A stretch of 64,000 bases of DNA, taken from Phycisphaerae bacterium. Its GTDB lineage: Bacteria; Planctomycetota; Phycisphaerae; UBA1845. Within the stretch, counting starts at the first letter, position 1, and each line of letters starts with the position of its first letter. Location of the stretch: NCBI GenBank assembly GCA_022072505.1, contig JAJVHU010000031.1, forward strand, positions 17,974 through 81,973, given 5' to 3'. Of this stretch, positions 56,108 through 64,000 are shown piece by piece. Made by a program: the position numbers and the translations under genes. Below the pieces are notes generated by a model. It saw only the letters and a program-made list of their open reading frames with translations. It ran no database searches and was not told the DNA's origin.

Positions 56108-56187
56108 GACGCTGTTTCAAAACCGAGCCGCGCCCGTCAGGAAGCGTTCTTTTTCCCGTCTGCACCGGCGGTTTTGCAACAGCGTCT
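56107..56187. mobile_element. complete 81-bp palindromic MITE-like element
   Basis: Inverted termini agacgctgtttcaaaaccg (56107-56125) and cggttttgcaacagcgtct (56169-56187) match in 18 of 19 positions. Between them are gagccgcgcccgtcaggaag and a ttctttttcccgtctgcacc segment. In reverse complement it contains the GGGCGCGGCTCGGTTTTGAAAC string of the copies at 25003, 26524 and 49718. It lies between the lipoprotein stop and xseA. Confidence 0.9.
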
Positions 56188-56234
56188 AACCCTCTCGCGT
56201 GACGCCGCGGGCGGCGGGGAGTAGGCTGCGCCGC

Positions 56235-57788
56235 ATGCGCCGTCGCCGCCGAGGCCATCCTGAGGAACGTTTGACCGGCGGCGCGTCCGAGGCGCAGGTG
56301 CTGACCGTCAGCGAGGTCACGCGGCGCGTCCGAGGGGCGCTGGAGTCGGCGTTTCCGGGACGTCTCCTCGTCGCCGGAGAACTCAGCAACTTCAAAATTC
56401 ACGCCAGCGGTCATTCCTACTTCACGCTGAAGGACTCCGGGAGCGAGATCGCCTGCGTCATGTGGCGCAGCGCGGTCGCGTCGTTGAAGTTCCGGCCCGC
56501 GGACGGGCAGGAGGTGATCGTCGCCGGTTCGATCGAGGTGTTCGAGAAATCCGGGCGTTATCAGCTTTATGCGCAGCGGATCGATCCGCGCGGCGTGGGC
56601 GCTCTTGAACTGGCGCTTCGTCAACTTCGCGAGAAACTCGAGAAAGAAGGCCTCTTCAGCCCGGCTCGCAAAAGACCGCTGCCGCGCTTCCCGAAACGGA
56701 TCGGGATCATCACCAGTCCGACCGGCGCGGCGATCCGCGACATGCTCCTGACGCTCGAGCGCCGGTATCCCTGCGTGGAGGTGCTTGTCCTTCCCGCGCG
56801 CGTCCAGGGGGACGGCGCGGCGACTGAAATCGCCGACGCCGTGCGGAAGATCAATGCCGCGTCCTCCGGGCTCGGCGGCGTCGATCTGCTCATTGTCGGG
56901 CGCGGCGGCGGTTCGACGGAGGATCTCTGGGCCTTCAACGAGGAAGTCGTCGTGCGCGCGATCGCCGCCAGCGCCGTTCCCGTCATCAGCGCCGTCGGGC
57001 ACGAGACGGATTTCACCCTCGCGGACCTCGCCGCGGACGTCCGCGCCGCGACGCCGACCGCCGCCGCCGAACTTGCGGTTCCCGTGCGCCTTGAGACGCT
57101 GGACGTTCTGGGCACGACGCTGCGGAGAGTCACCGTCGGCGCGCGGCGCCGGCTCGATCAGGACCGGCGGACGCTCTCCCACCTCGCCCGGCGCGCCCCC
57201 TTCCGCGAGCCGGAGCATCTGATCCGGCGGCGGGAGCAGCAGCTTGATGCGCTGCTCGCGGACGTTCTGCGCGCGCTCAACACCCGGTTTCATGATCGTC
57301 GCCGCAGACTTCAGCGCGCCGAGCAGCTTCTTTCCCGGATCGCACCGGATGCCTGCGTCGCCGCGGGGACGCGCCGCCTTCACGAGCGCCTGACGCGGCT
57401 TCAGGTCGCGATGACGGGCCGCCTGCTCCGCCTCGCAAGGAACCTGGACCAGCGCGCCGCCCGCTTGCAGCGCGGCGCCCCCGCCGGACGAATGCCGCGA
57501 CTGAACGAGTTGCTCATTGATGCGCGCCGCCGCGTCGCGCTGGCGTTGCGCCAGGGGCTGGACGCACGCCGCCGCCGCCTTGACGCGGCGGAGCAACTGC
57601 TCAACGCGCTCAGCTACCGCAGCGTGCTTCAGCGCGGTTACTCGATCACCCGTCTCAAAAAAGGAGGGTCGCTCGTCCGCGACGCGGCGCGCCTTTCCGA
57701 CGGCGACCGCCTCGTGACCGAGCTGGCCGAAGGCGAAGTCGAGTCGCGCGTCGTCAACGCCCGACAGCGGGAACTCTTCGAGACCTGA
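56235..57788 (+). CDS. xseA: Exodeoxyribonuclease VII large subunit
   Basis: Single-strand exonuclease subunit in DNA repair. 517 residues. The N-terminal OB domain (LTVSEVTRRVRGALESAFPG, VAGELSNFKIHASGHSYFTL, KDSGSEIACVMWRS), then the catalytic core RIGIITSPTGAAIRDMLLTL, LLIVGRGGGSTEDLWAFNEE and VISAVGHETDFTLADLAADV, RAATPTAAAELAVP, and long coiled-coil arms. Start ATG 56235 (MRRRRRGHPEE); an upstream GTG is possible. The small subunit gene xseB, usually next, is not present before the convergent gene at 57935. Confidence 0.95.
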   Translation: MRRRRRGHPEERLTGGASEAQVLTVSEVTRRVRGALESAFPGRLLVAGELSNFKIHASGHSYFTLKDSGSEIACVMWRSAVASLKFRPADGQEVIVAGSIEVFEKSGRYQLYAQRIDPRGVGALELALRQLREKLEKEGLFSPARKRPLPRFPKRIGIITSPTGAAIRDMLLTLERRYPCVEVLVLPARVQGDGAATEIADAVRKINAASSGLGGVDLLIVGRGGGSTEDLWAFNEEVVVRAIAASAVPVISAVGHETDFTLADLAADVRAATPTAAAELAVPVRLETLDVLGTTLRRVTVGARRRLDQDRRTLSHLARRAPFREPEHLIRRREQQLDALLADVLRALNTRFHDRRRRLQRAEQLLSRIAPDACVAAGTRRLHERLTRLQVAMTGRLLRLARNLDQRAARLQRGAPAGRMPRLNELLIDARRRVALALRQGLDARRRRLDAAEQLLNALSYRSVLQRGYSITRLKKGGSLVRDAARLSDGDRLVTELAEGEVESRVVNARQRELFET

Positions 57789-57888
57789 GCCGCCGACGTC
57801 GAACGCCGGTCCCGCCGCATGTGACACCGTCGCCCGTTCCGACGCCCGCGGCGCGTGCCGGAGATCGCGAACATGACTCAGGTCGCGC

Positions 57889-57902
57889 AAAAAAAAAAAA
57901 AA
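57889..57902. other. 14-A homopolymer run
   Basis: Fourteen consecutive A on the plus strand between the convergent xseA and TPR genes, unusual in this GC-rich sequence. On the minus strand it is a T-run downstream of the TPR gene, but no stable hairpin precedes it. Confidence 0.9.
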
Positions 57903-57934
57903 CCGCTTGAACGTGTGAGCCTGCCGCCGCGCCG

Positions 57935-60766
57935 TCACGGGCTGCTCGAGGCCGGTTCAGGGTTCAATCGTTGCAGACAAGCGCGGCGAAGCTGCTCGAA
58001 CGCGGCTGAAAACTTCGGCCCGCCGAGATCCGGCGACGAGACCCGGTGGTTCTCGATCACCTTGAGCACGCCGCGCGGATCATGCTGAAGCGCCAGGCGG
58101 CATTGAAGATCCCTCACCAGCGCCCGCCAGTGCGCCTCCTCGCCGCCCTTGTCATACTCGAGCCGCGCCAGTTCATTAAAAAGCGGCAGCGCTTCCGCAT
58201 AATTCCCCGACGCGAAGCGACACTCCGCAAGCCCGAGGCGCGGACGCGCGTCTCCGCCTTTGCGCGGATCGAGCGCCGTTGCGCCGCCCGCCTCCTCGAA
58301 GGTCGTCGCCGCGCCGGTCAGATCGCCCGCCGCAAGTTGCGCCTCGCCGCGCAGAATCAGGCAGGACGCTCGATCCTTCGACGCCGCCGCCTCCGGACGC
58401 GTCGAAACCTCCAGCAGGCGGTCGGCAACAAACGCGGCCGCCTTCGCCCGACGCTGCATTGCGCCCTCGGCCACCGGAGCGTCCACCGGCGACCACCCCG
58501 ACATCAGGCGCGCGTAGATCGCCTGAAGGACAGGCGCGACCTCGCCTTCATCGGATTCGACGAGCGAGGCCAAGCCGGCCTGAAGCGCCTCAAGCTGATC
58601 CGCCTCCGCTAACGCAATCAAGCGCGCCCGGAGCACGCGGAACCGCAGCCGCGGCGTCGATGCAGACAGCGTCTCGACGGCTGCAAAGGCGTCGGGCGAC
58701 GGCGCAGCGCCGCCGCCCGACAACGCCAGCTCAAGCGGCAGCAACGTCGCCTCGGCGACATGCTCGCGGAGGCGCGCACCCTGCTCCGCGTCACCGCCTG
58801 TCTCGTTCACTCGCTCCGCTCGCTTCCGGAACGCCGCAAGCCCCTCAACAATCTCCTGTATGCGCCGCTGATGAGAATCATCCGACGACGCCGATGTTCC
58901 GGTCCCGATCAAGTCCTCCGCAACGCACCGCCACCGCAGAAACTCCGCATCCAGTGCGTGCGGATGACCCGCATCCACCAGCAGGTACTGATCCGCAGCC
59001 TCACGACGACGCCCGGCCTCCTCCAGCGCCTGAGCGTAGAAGAACCGCCAGTAACGCGCCGCCGGATCTGACGCATGTGTTGACGTCAGGACTTTCAGCG
59101 CCTCAAGGTGCAGATCGCGGGCCGCCGCACGCTCGTCCCCCGCGGCCTCGCGATAAAGGTCGGAGGACACCTGAACCGCCAGCACCGCCGCCCGCGAAGC
59201 CTCGGAGAACGACGGAAAATCCCGGGCCACCCGAAGCAGCCCCAGCGCCGCCTTGCCCGCCTTCCCCGATCGGTAGGCCGCCACCGCGCCGTTGAACGCA
59301 ATCTCGGCCGTCAGATCCGCATCAGTCGGCGCCGCGGCAGCGTCCGTCCCTTCAGCGAACTCCGCCGCCTGCATCGCCCGGTCAAACAAGGCGCCGGCGC
59401 GCCGCAACAAGTCCGCCCGCGCCGCCTCACCCTGCGAGGACTCCGCCGCCTGTCGGGTCCGCTCCGCCTCGCCGAGCATGACCGCCACCATCGCCGCCCT
59501 CTCCAACGCGTCCAGACCTGAGGCGGACTCAGGTTCCCCCAACTGAGCGTACAACGCCGCATAAAGCGGCTCACGCAGGGTCGCGTCTTCCCGGATCCGC
59601 CGCAATACGCACGCGCTTGCGGACGCCCGGTGACGGTCCGCCTGCTCCTGACGGCCTGCGCCGCGCTCCGCGTCCGCTCGCGCCAGATGCACCGACCGCT
59701 CGCACAGCGCAATCGACACCGCCGCCGATCCTGACGGGGTTCCCGCGACGGTCTTCGTCAAGCGCATCTGATCGAGCGCGATCAACGCGTCGTCATACCG
59801 CCCGCCGTCGCGCAACGCCCGCACCCGCTCCAGCGACGCAAGAAACTCCGCCCACGCCAGCCCGGAACGCACCTGAGGCGGACGCTTCTCCGCCACCGGT
59901 TGCACTTGCGACAACTTCGCCTCCGCCGCCCCAGCCTCCCCGGCAAGACGCAGCGCCATCCCGGAAATCAACAACGACTGCGCCTCCAGCGCCGCATTCT
60001 TCTCCGTCCACTCCGGATGATCCTCCAGCATCGACTGCACCGCCGAAAGTCGGGTTTTGCGCTCCGGATCATCCGCCGTCCGCGACAACGCGTTGTAATA
60101 CAGCGCCCACAATCGCGCGTACTCCGCTTTCGGACGCACCCGGCTTTCAAGTCGCTCAACGTGGCCAGACCGCTCGACCTGCTCGTATTCCGCTTCCGAC
60201 AGTCCCTGAAGCCGGGAAAACTCCGCTTCAAGGCTTGTGCGCAGATCGTCAAGCAGTTGGATCGCGTCGTCGGTGATCTCCCGCAGCGCCGCGCGCTCCG
60301 CCGGACCGCCCTCGCGGTAGACGATCGCCGTCGTCACGGACTCGCCCTCGTCGAACAACCGAGAAAACGCCAGATCCGCGTGCCACTCCAGCGCCTGCGG
60401 ATCCTTCGACTTGTCCCGAATCAGGTTCTCCAGCAAGGCGTTCGCCTGACGCAGCGCCGCAAGGCGCTCCTCAGGGGGCAGACTGCGGTCCGCGAACCGC
60501 GCCCGCAGAATCTCCTGATCCAGAGCGGCGCGGGCGTCAGCGCTGCGAGGAGGATGCTCCTTCAGGTAAAGCTCGAGCAGGTCGACCAGCCCGCGCCGAC
60601 GCAGTCCTTCAATGAATTCGCCCGAGTCGAAGCGCAGCTCCTCCGGGGGGGGCGCCGCGGACCGCCCCGGCGCTCCGCCTGCGTCCTGACCTCGCGTGGC
60701 TCCCGCCGCAAACCCCGCAACCGCCGCGGCAAGCACCGCCGCCTGAAAGGATCGGATCGCCTTCAT
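57935..60766 (-). CDS. large exported TPR-like repeat protein
   Basis: 943 residues. A signal peptide (MKAIRSFQAAVLAAAVAGFA) and then a protein of almost only helices, with TPR-like units throughout (ALRQANALLENLIRDKSKDP, ALLISGMALRLAGEAGAAEA-type, ARYWRFFYAQALEEAGRRRE, GLAECRFASGNYAEALPLFN). Probably periplasmic and a scaffold. Its ATG overlaps the stop of the second exbD (ATGA), so it belongs to the ExbB/ExbD operon. Start at 60766 is chosen for that overlap and the signal peptide. Confidence 0.88.
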   Translation of the reverse strand: MKAIRSFQAAVLAAAVAGFAAGATRGQDAGGAPGRSAAPPPEELRFDSGEFIEGLRRRGLVDLLELYLKEHPPRSADARAALDQEILRARFADRSLPPEERLAALRQANALLENLIRDKSKDPQALEWHADLAFSRLFDEGESVTTAIVYREGGPAERAALREITDDAIQLLDDLRTSLEAEFSRLQGLSEAEYEQVERSGHVERLESRVRPKAEYARLWALYYNALSRTADDPERKTRLSAVQSMLEDHPEWTEKNAALEAQSLLISGMALRLAGEAGAAEAKLSQVQPVAEKRPPQVRSGLAWAEFLASLERVRALRDGGRYDDALIALDQMRLTKTVAGTPSGSAAVSIALCERSVHLARADAERGAGRQEQADRHRASASACVLRRIREDATLREPLYAALYAQLGEPESASGLDALERAAMVAVMLGEAERTRQAAESSQGEAARADLLRRAGALFDRAMQAAEFAEGTDAAAAPTDADLTAEIAFNGAVAAYRSGKAGKAALGLLRVARDFPSFSEASRAAVLAVQVSSDLYREAAGDERAAARDLHLEALKVLTSTHASDPAARYWRFFYAQALEEAGRRREAADQYLLVDAGHPHALDAEFLRWRCVAEDLIGTGTSASSDDSHQRRIQEIVEGLAAFRKRAERVNETGGDAEQGARLREHVAEATLLPLELALSGGGAAPSPDAFAAVETLSASTPRLRFRVLRARLIALAEADQLEALQAGLASLVESDEGEVAPVLQAIYARLMSGWSPVDAPVAEGAMQRRAKAAAFVADRLLEVSTRPEAAASKDRASCLILRGEAQLAAGDLTGAATTFEEAGGATALDPRKGGDARPRLGLAECRFASGNYAEALPLFNELARLEYDKGGEEAHWRALVRDLQCRLALQHDPRGVLKVIENHRVSSPDLGGPKFSAAFEQLRRACLQRLNPEPASSSP

Positions 60767-61275
60767 GATTCCGCGAACGCGATGTTCTGATACCCCGCGC
60801 GGATCGCCGCGTTCCACGCGTTGACAAGGTGGTCCCAGATCACGTCCCCCTCGGCCCGCACGATCACCGGCGTCTGATCGTCAAACCCCGGTCGCCCGCG
60901 CAGTTCGACCAGCACCTCGTAAAGTCGCCGGAAATCCCCCGGCTTTTGATCCGTCGGCTCCACCGCAATCACCGCCAGTTCCGCCTCCGCGCCCGCAGGC
61001 GACAGACGGATCACCACCGGTTTGACCGGCAGCGGCGGCGCGGCGGCGGTTTCCGCCGGCATGCGCGTCGACAACACTCCCTCCCGCTTCTCAAACGTCG
61101 TCGTCACGACGAAGAAGATCAGCAGCAGAAACGTCATGTCGATCATCGGCGCCACGTTCACACCGGAAAGTCCGCGCGAACGCCGCGACAAGCGTCGACG
61201 AAGGCGGTCGAAGTGAACGACTTCACGGCCTCCCTCTTCCGGGAGCGCCACGCCGTCCCCGGGACGTGACGTCAT
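60763..61275 (-). CDS. ExbD/TolR-family protein, second copy
   Basis: 170 residues. One N-terminal membrane helix with the family core VNVAPMIDMTFLLLIFFVVT (the aspartate in the helix carries the proton), then a periplasmic domain ending in VIVRAEGDVIWDHLVNAWNA, the conserved ExbD strand-helix. The linker is Pro-rich. Its start overlaps the stop of the first exbD by 4 bp. Confidence 0.93.
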   Translation of the reverse strand: MTSRPGDGVALPEEGGREVVHFDRLRRRLSRRSRGLSGVNVAPMIDMTFLLLIFFVVTTTFEKREGVLSTRMPAETAAAPPLPVKPVVIRLSPAGAEAELAVIAVEPTDQKPGDFRRLYEVLVELRGRPGFDDQTPVIVRAEGDVIWDHLVNAWNAAIRAGYQNIAFAES

Positions 61276-61739
61276 GACCCCTCCTCCCGGGATTGCGCCG
61301 CGACGTTCAACATCGGAATATCCAGCGCCGCCAGCGCCTGCATCGCCGGTCGAACGTCGGAAAACCTCAGCCGGCGGTCCGCCCGAACCAGCACCCGAAG
61401 CTGCCGACCGGATTGCGCCGCCTCGGATTTGAGCGCCTGAAGGTGGCCGACAAGGCTCCCGAGCGGCTCCGGCGCGTTCGGACCGACGCTGAACTCCACC
61501 CCCAGCGCCGGACCCTCCGCGTTCACCGGCCGGCAGTTCAGCACGACGCGCTCCTCCTCCAGCGCCTCTTGCGCCTGGCTTTCCTCCGGCGACGGCAGCT
61601 TCATCGGAAGATGCTCCTCCGACGAAAACCGCCCCACCAGGGAAAAGAACACCGTCAACATGAAGATCACGTCGATCATCGGCGTCGCGTTGAAGTCGAT
61701 CCCCGCGCTGCGCCGCGACAACCTGGTCCGGTACCGCAT
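61272..61739 (-). CDS. ExbD/TolR-family protein, first copy
   Basis: 155 residues with the helix core IDFNATPMIDVIFMLTVFFS and the periplasmic end VLVRADRRLRFSDVRPAMQA. The loop is acidic (EESQAQEALEEERVVLNCRP). Start at 61739 (MRYRTRLSRRSAG), which avoids an Arg-rich extension and lies 25 bp after the exbB-like stop. Confidence 0.93.
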   Translation of the reverse strand: MRYRTRLSRRSAGIDFNATPMIDVIFMLTVFFSLVGRFSSEEHLPMKLPSPEESQAQEALEEERVVLNCRPVNAEGPALGVEFSVGPNAPEPLGSLVGHLQALKSEAAQSGRQLRVLVRADRRLRFSDVRPAMQALAALDIPMLNVAAQSREEGS

Positions 61740-61764
61740 CCGTCCGCCCCCCGTCCCCGCGCGC

Positions 61765-62550
61765 CTACGCCGTCGAGGCCGCCGCCGCCGTCGCCGCGCC
61801 CGCCGGGTCACGCCGCAAAAGCCCCGGCGACCCGTGCGCCGCTCCGGGCTTGAAAATGCTCAGCAGCCGGTCGGCGGTCTGCGCACACTCCGCCGTTAAA
61901 ATGTCGATCCGGTTGCGCATGAATCCGTATACCCCCAGCGCGGGGATCGCCACCAGCAGACCCCAGAACGTCGTCACCAGCGCGATCGAAATGTTCTCCG
62001 CCACCAGGTTCGCTTCCGGAATCCGGCCGCGCTCCCCGATCGACCCGAACAACCGGATCAACCCGAACACCGTCCCGAAAAGACCGATCATCGGACTGAC
62101 GTTCCCGATGATGTTCAGGTACTCGATCTTCCGGAACAACCGCGCCGAACGACCCTCCAACTCCTCCTCCATCGCACGCTCCATCGCCGCGTAACCGTTG
62201 GAGGCCTCCAGCAACCCCGCGTTCACCACCCCGCTGAGCATTGTGTCGTCCTCGGAGGTGAAGTGGATCGCGTCCACGTATTTCTTCCGCTCCAGCAGAT
62301 CCCGCAGGTGTCCCGCCGATTCCGGCGCGACCAGCTTCTGACGCCGGATCGAGATGAAATGCTCGACGATCAACGTCACCGCCACCAGCGACAGTCCGAC
62401 GATGATGTAGCCGATCCAGCCTCCGCTGACGACAAAATGATCGAACCAGTTGGACGCGACCGCGCTCGACGATCCCGGCGCCGGTTCGGTCTGGGCAAGA
62501 GCCCGCCCCGCAAGAACCAGCGTCCCCGCCGCGCACATCGCCCGACGCAT
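61765..62550 (-). CDS. MotA/TolQ/ExbB-family proton channel protein
   Basis: 261 residues. A probable signal (MRRAMCAAGTLVLAGRALAQ), one membrane helix (GGWIGYIIVGLSLVAVTLIV), a cytoplasmic part (SEDDTMLSGVVNAGLLEASN), and the pair of conserved helices LNIIGNVSPMIGLFGTVFGL and ALVTTFWGLLVAIPALGVYG. With two ExbD-like proteins it should form an ion-driven inner-membrane motor. ATG 62550 is preferred; GTG 62565 and ATG 62538 are possible. Confidence 0.92.
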   Translation of the reverse strand: MRRAMCAAGTLVLAGRALAQTEPAPGSSSAVASNWFDHFVVSGGWIGYIIVGLSLVAVTLIVEHFISIRRQKLVAPESAGHLRDLLERKKYVDAIHFTSEDDTMLSGVVNAGLLEASNGYAAMERAMEEELEGRSARLFRKIEYLNIIGNVSPMIGLFGTVFGLIRLFGSIGERGRIPEANLVAENISIALVTTFWGLLVAIPALGVYGFMRNRIDILTAECAQTADRLLSIFKPGAAHGSPGLLRRDPAGAATAAAASTA

Positions 62551-62711
62551 GCCCTTCCTGATCACCCTCGAAGTCTCCCTCGTCAATGTCTTGCGTCCCG
62601 CAGCCGCGACGGCGCGTTCCGCCCGCCGGACCGCGCGCAACCGGCGAATTCTAGCGGCGACGTCTCCGCAAAGCCCGACCACGCCGCCCCCGATTCCGCC
62701 GCACAATTCCC

Positions 62712-63851
62712 TCAATCCGGCGCCGCGCCCCCGGCCGGCGCCGCGAGGCTCTCCGCCTTCGCCCGCAACGCCTCCGGCAATTCCCCGCGCCGCAGACACT
62801 CCTGCGCCAACGACCGCGCCTGCTCCGTCCGCCCCAGCCGCCGATGAATCTCCGCCGCCTCGACCAGCGCCTCGGCCGCTCGCGCATCCTTCGCGTAATG
62901 AATCACGACCCGCATGAAGGCCCACCCCGCGCGGATCAGGTTTTCCCGCGACGCGCCGTCCCCGGCCAGAACCCGGCCTTTCATCAGCAGCAGATCCGGC
63001 GCAGCCGCCTCGGAAACCGTCGGCATCGCCCGGTCGATCCCCGCCAGCGCCCCGGCTGCATCGCCGCGCGCCGCGAGCGTCGCGATCGCGGACAGAAATA
63101 TCTGTCCGACTCGGGGCGTAAACACCTCCCCAGGGATGACCCGCTCGGCGATGACCGGCGCGATCACGTCCGCCCGCGCGTCGCCCGCCCGCCGCAACAC
63201 GTCGTACTTCAGAAGAAGCGTCAGGACTTTCCGCGCATCCTGGCTGCCCCGCCCCGTCGCCCGCTCAAGCTGCTCGACCGCCTGCCTCGCCCCCGCCGTC
63301 ATTTCACCCGGCACGCGCTCCGGCATGATCCGCGCCGCCACGACCGCTCCCGTCAGCTCCGCGTCCAGCACCCGGCAGAAATAATGCACCGCCTTGTCGA
63401 TCTGACCGGCCAGATCACAAGCCCGAACCAGCCGAACCTTGATCAGGTCCGTCCAGAATCCCTCCGCCGTCCGCAACTGGCGCTCGTACCGCACGATGCT
63501 CTTTTCAGGTTCGCCGCCCGCGACGAACTCCTCCGCCGCGTTGAAGTCCGCGAACGCCTCACTCGGATCGACATGCACGCGCTGCAGTTCGGCGAAGTCG
63601 ATCGCAAGAATCTCAGACGACTCCAGCCGGAACCGAAGCGTCCCGCCCTCGATCCCCAGAAGACGACCGCGCGGATACGTCTTGCCCGCGACGTCCACCT
63701 GGTCCGCCGCCGCCCACGCCGACGTCATCACCAGCGCCGCCGCAACCGCCCCGGCCCGACGGACTCGCGTTCTGCCGCATAACGCCGTGCGATCGCCGGT
63801 TCCGGCCGCAATCGTCGCGTTTCCGTCGTTGGGGTGTCGTCGCATTGTCAT
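62712..63851 (-). CDS. exported TPR-like protein, hypothetical
   Basis: 379 residues. A long basic leader with a hydrophobic segment (AGAVAAALVMTSAWAAADQV), then a short beta part (VDVAGKTYPRGRLLGIEGGT LRF-like, a motif often seen in planctomycete secreted proteins) and helical repeats (AEALVEAAEIHRRLGRTEQA, RSLAQECLRRGELPEALRAK). It precedes the ExbB-like gene by about 160 bp on the same strand. Function unknown; it may supply the periplasmic arm of the ExbB/ExbD module. Confidence 0.75.
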   Translation of the reverse strand: MTMRRHPNDGNATIAAGTGDRTALCGRTRVRRAGAVAAALVMTSAWAAADQVDVAGKTYPRGRLLGIEGGTLRFRLESSEILAIDFAELQRVHVDPSEAFADFNAAEEFVAGGEPEKSIVRYERQLRTAEGFWTDLIKVRLVRACDLAGQIDKAVHYFCRVLDAELTGAVVAARIMPERVPGEMTAGARQAVEQLERATGRGSQDARKVLTLLLKYDVLRRAGDARADVIAPVIAERVIPGEVFTPRVGQIFLSAIATLAARGDAAGALAGIDRAMPTVSEAAAPDLLLMKGRVLAGDGASRENLIRAGWAFMRVVIHYAKDARAAEALVEAAEIHRRLGRTEQARSLAQECLRRGELPEALRAKAESLAAPAGGAAPD

Positions 63852-63893
63852 CGACCCGGCGGCGTGTCTAAACAAAACGTCTCCGCGCCGCGC

Positions 63894-64000
63894 TCAAGGC
63901 GCCTCGCGGCCCGAAACATACCGGAACTCCCCCCCGTGCTCCCGCGCGATCTGCTCCAGCAGTTCGCTTCCTTCCGGATCCACGTACGCGATCGTGAAGA
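63894..64000 (-). CDS. C-terminal fragment of a protein, possibly von Willebrand A domain (runs off the window)
   Basis: Only the last 35 codons are seen: FTIAYVDPEGSELLEQIARE, then HGGEFRYVSGREAP and a stop. The pattern (strand, DPxGxxLLxxIAxxxGGxF) resembles the end of vWA-domain proteins. It is 42 bp before the TPR gene on the same strand and may be the first gene of that operon. Confidence 0.5.
   Translation of the reverse strand, partial: FTIAYVDPEGSELLEQIAREHGGEFRYVSGREAP

Noticed and set aside
56073-57938. Minus-strand frame opposite xseA (621 codons)
   Set aside because: Shadow; it also reads through the palindromic element at 56107.

Overview
The window is a high-GC, gene-dense chromosome segment from a Gram-negative (diderm) bacterium. 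It encodes an RND pump with a TolC-type channel, a Kdo transferase (waaA), several lipoproteins and a TolQ/TolR-type module. The most likely host is a member of the Planctomycetota, perhaps close to the Phycisphaerae. The hints are a SecA of about 1400 residues with a cysteine-rich insertion, a SpoVG carrying a zinc ribbon, a planctomycete-style TPR/ExbB/ExbD/ExbD/TPR operon, and dispersed repeats whose in-frame translations are typical of that phylum. The phylum call is an inference. No rRNA, tRNA, CRISPR array or replication origin was seen.

Layout. 1-5012: a 60-bp tandem repeat, then an RND transporter and a TolC-like factor. 5040-12325 (minus strand): EF-P, a small membrane protein, SecA, the fluoride channel CrcB, a DUF190 protein, a membrane protein and a NUDIX-like protein. 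12437-14801: a transposase scar, a lone phage-type terminase and a small lipoprotein. 14974-17838: glutamate-type dehydrogenase and a secreted HEAT-like protein. 17900-19320: a gene graveyard (broken SDR, IS630 remnant, nucleotidyltransferase-like tail). 19363-23594: a DUF4253 protein and alanyl-tRNA synthetase, the latter compositionally mosaic and invaded in frame by short repeats. 23822-28761: lipoprotein, zinc-ribbon membrane protein, TIM-barrel isomerase, MFS transporter and a membrane protein. 28784-37564: mannose-6-phosphate isomerase, a response regulator with GAF and HD-GYP domains, an O-antigen-ligase/TPR fusion, Kdo transferase and a thioredoxin/TPR protein. 37565-41639: repeats, a tryptophanase-family lyase, a truncated restriction-modification gene and a close DpnI homologue. 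41853-49090: a fucose-isomerase-like protein and a complete class III polyhydroxyalkanoate (PHA) locus with a divergent phaR. 49091-57788: a repeat-rich gap, then a YkgJ protein, an AAA ATPase, spoVG-ispE, hslVU, a lipoprotein and xseA. 57935-64000 (minus strand): von Willebrand-like tail, TPR protein, ExbB, ExbD, ExbD and a large TPR protein.

How the genes work together. The PHA block holds thiolase, reductase, two-subunit synthase, phasin and regulator, enough for storage-granule formation from acetyl-CoA. The waaA, O-antigen-ligase-like and manA genes point to cell-surface polysaccharide. HslV and HslU form one protease. The ExbB/ExbD/TPR operon looks like an ion-driven envelope machine. 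The DpnI homologue beside a broken restriction-modification gene looks like a small, partly decayed defence patch. At least four families of dispersed, often palindromic repeats sit in the intergenic gaps and twice inside alaS.
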